Assembly (NCBI GenBank): GCA_028712345.1 | Contig: JAQTQF010000066.1 | Location: forward strand, 1 to 8,477 | Reading direction: 5' to 3' | DNA: 8,477 bases | Source of the DNA: Phycisphaerae bacterium | GTDB lineage: Bacteria > Planctomycetota > Phycisphaerae > Sedimentisphaerales > UBA12454 | Shown: positions 5,201 through 8,477 of the stretch, piece after piece | Numbering within the stretch: the stretch's first letter is position 1 | Layout of the letters: each line of letters begins with the position of its first letter | Program-made: the position numbers and the translations under genes | Notes under the pieces: generated by a model | What the model was told of the DNA's origin: nothing | Databases searched by the model: none | The model's input: the letters and a program-made list of their open reading frames with translations, nothing else

Positions 5201-5652
5201 CCAATTTGAACAAAAATCAGGTTCGGGAAATTGTTAAAGACCTTGAAAACAGCATCATCCGTCCGGAGTGTTTAACATGTGACTGCTTTCAGGGGCTTTT
5301 GACTCAGATGGAACTGGACTGCCCGGAAGATGTCCGCGACCTGACCAGCCGTCTCAAGACCCCGACCGAGAAGATGCACGGTTGTCTGGGCTGCGACCCT
5401 TGTCCGCCTGGCACACTATTCGCTCAATATCTCAAATCAAAAAACAATCATAGTAAGGATAACATTGATATTAAGGAGTCGATAGCAATGGAAACAGAAA
5501 AAAAGAAGAAGGGTTTTTTCGCAACAATATGGGAGTCTATGACAAAGACTGGCGGATGCTGCGGAGGCGGTGGAAACTGTTGTGGCCCATCTGATACCGA
5601 AGATAATAAAACCTCAGAAAAAGAGAATTGCAATGACAAAGAATGTAAGTAA
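5197..5652 (+). CDS. CxxCxC/CxxCxxC protein joined in frame to a Cys-rich peptide
   Basis: The frame encodes 151 residues in two unlike parts. Residues 1-81 have CLTCDC (Cys25, 28, 30), Cys42 and CLGCDPCPPGTLF (Cys63, 66, 69), which looks like a small metal- or Fe-S-binding domain; I do not recognise a characterised family. Residues 82-97 are a polar linker (from NNHSKDN) that reads like translated intergenic DNA. Residues 98-151 are the KKGFFA Cys peptide, described separately at 5488-5652. Starting at base 5451, TAG and TAA follow each other in the other forward frame ending the first domain, and one extra A in the A6 run at 5439-5444 would bring them into frame, giving a protein ending LKSKKQS. 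So this may be two genes joined by a one-base deletion, either natural or a sequence error, or a true fusion. It overlaps arsC by 4 bases and the ATPase start by 20 bases. Confidence 0.75.
   Translation: MTNLNKNQVREIVKDLENSIIRPECLTCDCFQGLLTQMELDCPEDVRDLTSRLKTPTEKMHGCLGCDPCPPGTLFAQYLKSKNNHSKDNIDIKESIAMETEKKKKGFFATIWESMTKTGGCCGGGGNCCGPSDTEDNKTSEKENCNDKECK
5473..5490 (+). promoter_or_regulatory. Internal Shine-Dalgarno and ATG for the KKGFFA Cys peptide
   Basis: AAGGAG (5473-5478) lies 9 bases before ATG 5488, inside the open frame that began at 5197. The spacing and strength match the ribosome sites of other genes in this cluster, including AAGGAG before the paralogous peptide at 3739. It argues that the Cys peptide is translated on its own whether or not the upstream frame runs through. 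Confidence 0.75.
5488..5652 (+). CDS. 54-residue KKGFFA-type Cys-rich peptide (nested in the 5197 frame)
   Basis: Read from ATG 5488 the product is 54 residues: METEKKKKGFFATIWES, then GGCCGGGGNCC (Cys24, 25, 31, 32), then an acidic and polar tail with Cys48 and Cys53. The KKGFFA start, the Trp or Phe-rich amphipathic stretch and a following Cys cluster parallel the peptide at 3739-3915, and both have an AAGGAG ribosome site. No signal or membrane segment is present, so it is probably cytoplasmic. The paired cysteines could bind As(III), Cu(I) or Zn(II). The gene overlaps the ATPase start by 20 bases, and that ATPase lacks an N-terminal metal-binding domain, so this peptide may load it. The role is inferred; independent translation from 5488 is likely but unproven. 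Confidence 0.6.
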   Translation: METEKKKKGFFATIWESMTKTGGCCGGGGNCCGPSDTEDNKTSEKENCNDKECK

Positions 5653-7609
5653 TAAAGCTGCCAAATACAGGGAAATAGCGGTACTCAGTATCGTCCCCTG
5701 CGCTGTCGGCATTTTAATTATAGTCAGTTGGGCACTGGCCCATTGGGAAATTGGTACATACCTTTTGAATGCGGGATTGGCGCTCTTTGCTACTCTTTTC
5801 GGCGGTTATCTTCGATTCGTCGCAGGCTTTAAAGATATTTTTAACCGAAAAATAACCGTTAATGTATTCGTAACTGTCGCTCTTATCGCCACAATTGCAA
5901 TTGGTGAGTTCAGGGCGGCGGCAGTCATCGTATTCATTATGGCGGTAGCTGGCGCACTTGAGTCCTATACGCTCGATAAAACTCGAAGGAGCATCAGAAA
6001 CCTGTTAGACCTTACTCCTAAAACGGCAACAGTCCGCCGCGGTGAAGTAGAAGTTACCATGCCTGTCAGTGAGATCGGGATAGGTGATATTGTGATTGTC
6101 AGACCCGGGGGCAGAATCCCTGTCGATGGAATAGTAATAGCGGGTCAAAGCAGCGTAAATCAGGCCCCGATTACCGGCGAATCCATGCCTGTCGAAAAAT
6201 TTAAGGGCAGCGAAGTATTTGGCGGAACTCTTAACGAGACAGGCCGGCTTGAAATAGAAACTACCAAGGTTGGCAGTGATACCACATTGGCCAGAATCGT
6301 TCACCTTGTGGAGCAGGCTCAGGGGACAAAAGCCCCCATCCAAAATCTCGCCGACCATTTTACAGCGTGGTTTTTGCCTACTGTGATCGTACTGGCGATA
6401 ATAGCCTTTCTGGCAACCGGCAATGTAAAAATTGCTGTCGCGGTTCTTCTGGTAGCCTGCCCATGTGCCTTTGCCATTGCCACACCAACAGCGGTAACTG
6501 CCGGTATATCTAATATGGCCCGGCATTTGGTTCTTATCAAAGGAGGGGTATTCCTCGAACTGGCTCAAAAATTGGATGTGCTCCTTGTAGATAAAACCGG
6601 CACATTTACCTTTGGAAGACCAAAGGTGGTCGATATTGTTTCTTTTAACGGCATCCCTGAAGAAGAAGTTCTGAGTTTGGCCGCGATAGCCGAGAAATAT
6701 TCAGAGCATCCGCTGGCAAGGTCGGTCATGGCTCGTGCAAAAGAGTGCGGCATTGACGTTCCAGATCCCAAAGAATTTAATATTGAAGTTGGAATGGGCG
6801 TTACTGCCCGGTTGGATAGCAAGGAGATATTGGTTGGCAAAAATAAATTTTTGCGGGATAAAGGTGTTTGCATTGCCGAATACATTGATTACGCAATTTC
6901 AGAGCAAACCGAGCAAGGCCGAACAACCATTCTTGTAGCTAATAATATGAAACCGGTCGGCTTGATCGCCATTGCAGACGAGATTCGCCCTCAAACCTCG
7001 CTCGCTATCACAGCCTTGAAAGCGATGGGCATTAAAAAAATCATAATGCTTACCGGAGACAATCATAAGGTTGCTAAATCCGTCGCAGAAGAAATCGGAG
7101 TCGATGATTTTAAAGCCGAGCTTCTGCCGGAACAAAAACTGCAATTTGTCGAAAAGCTGCAAAAAGAGGGAAATGTCGTCGGGATGATCGGCGATGGCAT
7201 CAATGACGCTCCTGCATTGGCTTTGGCTGATGTTGGTATCGCAATGGGCGCAGCCGGAACGGATGTGGCTGTTGAAACAGCCGATGTAACTTTGATGAAT
7301 GATGACCTGTCGCGGGTCGTAAACTTTATGAATATGTCGAGGAAGGTTTTGTTTCGTATCAAGCTAAATATTTTCTTTTCTATGTTCTACAATGTCATTG
7401 GTTTTATTCTTGCTGGCTTTGGGATGCTTACTCCTGTTTTAGCGGTTGTGTTTCAGGAAATCGGTTGTATTACGGTGGTCTTTAGTTCGACACTGCTGTT
7501 GTGGGCAAAGACTGATTCGATGCTAAAAAACAACGGCAATGTTGGTCTTACTGCTGTTGGACGGGCTGTTGAGAATGCCAGGAAAGATAATATTTCACAG
7601 TGTGCATAA
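5633..7609 (+). CDS. Heavy-metal P1B-type ATPase with CPC motif, no N-terminal HMA domain
   Basis: A 658-residue cation pump with all catalytic parts: actuator motif TGES (181-184), membrane motif ACPCAFA (Cys276, Cys278), phosphorylation site DKTGT (Asp320), SEHP (357-360), nucleotide and hinge motifs TGDN (474-477) and GDGINDAP (520-527), and the last two membrane helices. The SEHP and CPC motifs identify the P1B heavy-metal group. TM7 has FYN (586-587), as in Cu pumps, but TM8 reads FQEIGCITVVFSS, neither the MSxSS of Cu pumps nor the DxG of Zn/Cd/Pb pumps, and near the HEG of the P1B-4 class. The substrate is therefore uncertain. There is no HMA domain or Cys/His-rich N-terminus. Start 5633 is chosen because upstream in-frame codons from 5570 lie within the Cys-peptide gene and give a non-membrane lead. 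Its ribosome site is weak, so coupling to the preceding gene is likely. Confidence 0.9.
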   Translation: MTKNVSNKAAKYREIAVLSIVPCAVGILIIVSWALAHWEIGTYLLNAGLALFATLFGGYLRFVAGFKDIFNRKITVNVFVTVALIATIAIGEFRAAAVIVFIMAVAGALESYTLDKTRRSIRNLLDLTPKTATVRRGEVEVTMPVSEIGIGDIVIVRPGGRIPVDGIVIAGQSSVNQAPITGESMPVEKFKGSEVFGGTLNETGRLEIETTKVGSDTTLARIVHLVEQAQGTKAPIQNLADHFTAWFLPTVIVLAIIAFLATGNVKIAVAVLLVACPCAFAIATPTAVTAGISNMARHLVLIKGGVFLELAQKLDVLLVDKTGTFTFGRPKVVDIVSFNGIPEEEVLSLAAIAEKYSEHPLARSVMARAKECGIDVPDPKEFNIEVGMGVTARLDSKEILVGKNKFLRDKGVCIAEYIDYAISEQTEQGRTTILVANNMKPVGLIAIADEIRPQTSLAITALKAMGIKKIIMLTGDNHKVAKSVAEEIGVDDFKAELLPEQKLQFVEKLQKEGNVVGMIGDGINDAPALALADVGIAMGAAGTDVAVETADVTLMNDDLSRVVNFMNMSRKVLFRIKLNIFFSMFYNVIGFILAGFGMLTPVLAVVFQEIGCITVVFSSTLLLWAKTDSMLKNNGNVGLTAVGRAVENARKDNISQCA

Positions 7610-7646
7610 ATGTTTAAAACAATAAAATAACTCAAAGGAAAACGTT

Positions 7647-8327
7647 ATGGAAACGACAAAATCTGAAAATTGCGGCCCGGGATGTGATTGCAGCAAACCT
7701 TCGGGAAACAAAAAACTAAAAGCTGTAATTTGTATTATTGTATTGGTGGCAGTAGGCGGTATTTTTGCCTATAAGGCAAAGAATGGAAAACAAGCCGCCC
7801 CGATGAATACAGCAACTGTTTTTGCCGCCCCCGTTGTAAGTGAGGAAAGTGAAAAGAAACCGGATGCTTCGACTATCGACAAACAGGAACCTGTAGTCAA
7901 ACCAATCGAGGACAATAAAAAAGTGGGCGAGTTTCTTGATTCACTTGCAACGCTTAACAAAGTAGCAATAGATAAGGATGCTGTATTTGTCTTTATTCAC
8001 GCCAAAGGAACCGATACGGTAGATAAGGAAACTATGGCCGCAATTGCGTCTGCTGAGAAAAAAATAGAAGCAACAGGTGCAAAGCTTGGCTTATATACTT
8101 TACAATCCAGTTCACCTGAATATGCCAATCTTGCTGCTCAATTGACTTTGCCGAGTATGCTGGTAATGAGCAAGGGTCGTGGTATGGGGGCTGTGTCCGG
8201 AGAAATAACAGAAACGAAAATTCTGCAGGCTTATGTCGCTTCCTCAAGTGCAGGCTGTGGTCCTTCTGGTTGTGGCCCCTCATCTTCAGGATGTGGCCCA
8301 ACACCCATAGGACCGGTAAGACAATAA
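7647..8327 (+). CDS. Membrane-anchored thioredoxin-like protein with Cys motifs at both ends
   Basis: A 226-residue protein. A short N-terminus carries NCGPGCDCSKP (Cys9, 13, 15) ahead of one membrane segment (about 25-42); positive Lys on both sides leaves topology open, though N-in is likely. A Pro/Glu/Ala-rich linker (about 50-90) leads to a thioredoxin-like domain (about 93-198), whose 'AQLTLPSMLVMSKG' segment holds the cis-proline position (Pro169). No CxxC active site is visible where one is expected ('FIHAKGTDTV'), so this domain is probably not a redox enzyme. The tail has three CGP units (CGPSGCGPSSSGCGP; Cys204, 209, 216). AAAGGA (7634-7639) is 7 bases upstream. Cysteine clusters on both sides of the membrane suggest passing or sensing a thiophilic ion. 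It sits 37 bases after the ATPase and just before a second CcdA-like gene. The family is not recognised. Confidence 0.85.
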   Translation: METTKSENCGPGCDCSKPSGNKKLKAVICIIVLVAVGGIFAYKAKNGKQAAPMNTATVFAAPVVSEESEKKPDASTIDKQEPVVKPIEDNKKVGEFLDSLATLNKVAIDKDAVFVFIHAKGTDTVDKETMAAIASAEKKIEATGAKLGLYTLQSSSPEYANLAAQLTLPSMLVMSKGRGMGAVSGEITETKILQAYVASSSAGCGPSGCGPSSSGCGPTPIGPVRQ

Positions 8328-8338
8328 GGATAACAATA

Positions 8339-8477
8339 ATGCTCGAATCTATTACAAATACATTGCAGCAAGTTGCCTCTCAACCGTTAGGACTTGTTTT
8401 TGCCCTTGTTCTTGGAACGGTCAGTGCTGCTACCAGTGCCTGTTGTACGCTTCCGGCGTTAGGGATACTGGTCGGCT
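8339..8477 (+). CDS. Second CcdA-like membrane protein (3' truncated by window end)
   Basis: An ATG at 8339 with AAGGA (8326-8330) 8 bases upstream opens a frame that runs to the window end with 46 codons. After a short polar lead, a hydrophobic segment (about residues 17-32) is followed by SACCTLPALGILVG, which parallels the SPCHLASIPLIVGF of the CcdA-like protein at 3021. The vicinal Cys35-Cys36 replaces the usual Pro-Cys of the family. The visible part is consistent with the first transmembrane helix of a CcdA/DsbD-type protein, with the preceding membrane-anchored thioredoxin-like protein as a likely partner. The full length, second cysteine half and function cannot be seen. Confidence 0.65.
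   Translation, partial: MLESITNTLQQVASQPLGLVFALVLGTVSAATSACCTLPALGILVG

Noticed and set aside
5570..5632. N-terminal extension of the ATPase
   Set aside because: These bases encode the Cys peptide in another frame; the extension shows no metal-binding motif, and ATG 5633 precedes the first membrane segment sensibly.
407..8304. Several minus-strand open frames of 60-187 codons across the window
   Set aside because: They lie opposite well-supported plus-strand genes, lack ribosome sites and recognisable domains, and mirror the codon bias of the coding strand.
1..8477. CRISPR array, tRNA or rRNA gene, insertion sequence
   Set aside because: No regularly spaced repeats, cloverleaf-like sequence, rRNA signature, transposase or terminal repeats were seen; coding is almost continuous.

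Overview
The window is a dense, single-strand (+) gene cluster for handling arsenic and related soft metals, apparently built around thiol chemistry. It has ArsR, a low-molecular-weight arsenate reductase (ArsC), an ArsF-like lipoprotein, a CPC-type heavy-metal P-type ATPase, several thioredoxin-fold proteins, two CcdA/DsbD-type membrane proteins (one truncated at the window end) and several small Cys-rich proteins. Base composition is moderate (estimated by eye, not computed). Lipoprotein and membrane-anchored thioredoxins point to a bacterium. The mix of ArsF, DUF6951 and multiple anchored thioredoxins would suit an anaerobic PVC-group or Planctomycetes (Phycisphaerae-like) organism, but this placement is a weak inference: there is no rRNA or other phylogenetic marker here.

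Layout. Bases 1-88 are the 3' end of an unrecognised gene. Bases 95-3915 form a tight run: ArsF-like lipoprotein (95-604); a membrane-anchored thioredoxin fused to a NosL-like and a MerB-like domain (597-2084); a secreted protein with a SurA-N-like helical domain and a degenerate thioredoxin domain (2105-3019); a CcdA-like membrane protein, possibly ArsG-like (3021-3719); and a 58-residue Cys peptide (3739-3915). A 131-base gap (3916-4046) holds an inverted repeat, a near-perfect sigma70 promoter and a dyad that is probably the ArsR operator. Bases 4047-7609 form the second run: arsR, a DUF6951 gene, arsC, a CxxCxC/CxxCxxC protein joined in frame to a Cys-rich peptide, and the P-type ATPase. 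Then come a membrane-anchored thioredoxin-like protein with Cys motifs at both ends (7647-8327) and the start of a second CcdA-like gene (8339 to the end).

How it may work together (inference). ArsR represses its own promoter until As(III) or a similar thiophilic ion binds. ArsC reduces arsenate to arsenite. CcdA-like proteins carry reducing equivalents across the membrane to the extracytoplasmic thioredoxin, MerB/NosL-like and ArsF-like proteins, which may strip or reduce organic or bound metal species. Small Cys peptides may buffer the ion and pass it to the ATPase, which lacks its own N-terminal metal-binding domain. No ArsB, ACR3, ArsP or ArsA is visible, so the efflux route is either the ATPase and CcdA/ArsG-like proteins or lies outside the window.

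The most notable points are the thioredoxin-NosL-MerB fusion; a paralogous degenerate thioredoxin with vicinal cysteines; two paralogous KKGFFA Cys peptides; and two reading frames in which an internal Shine-Dalgarno plus ATG suggests two genes have been joined in frame. One of these joints lies next to an A6 run where a single extra A would restore a stop codon.
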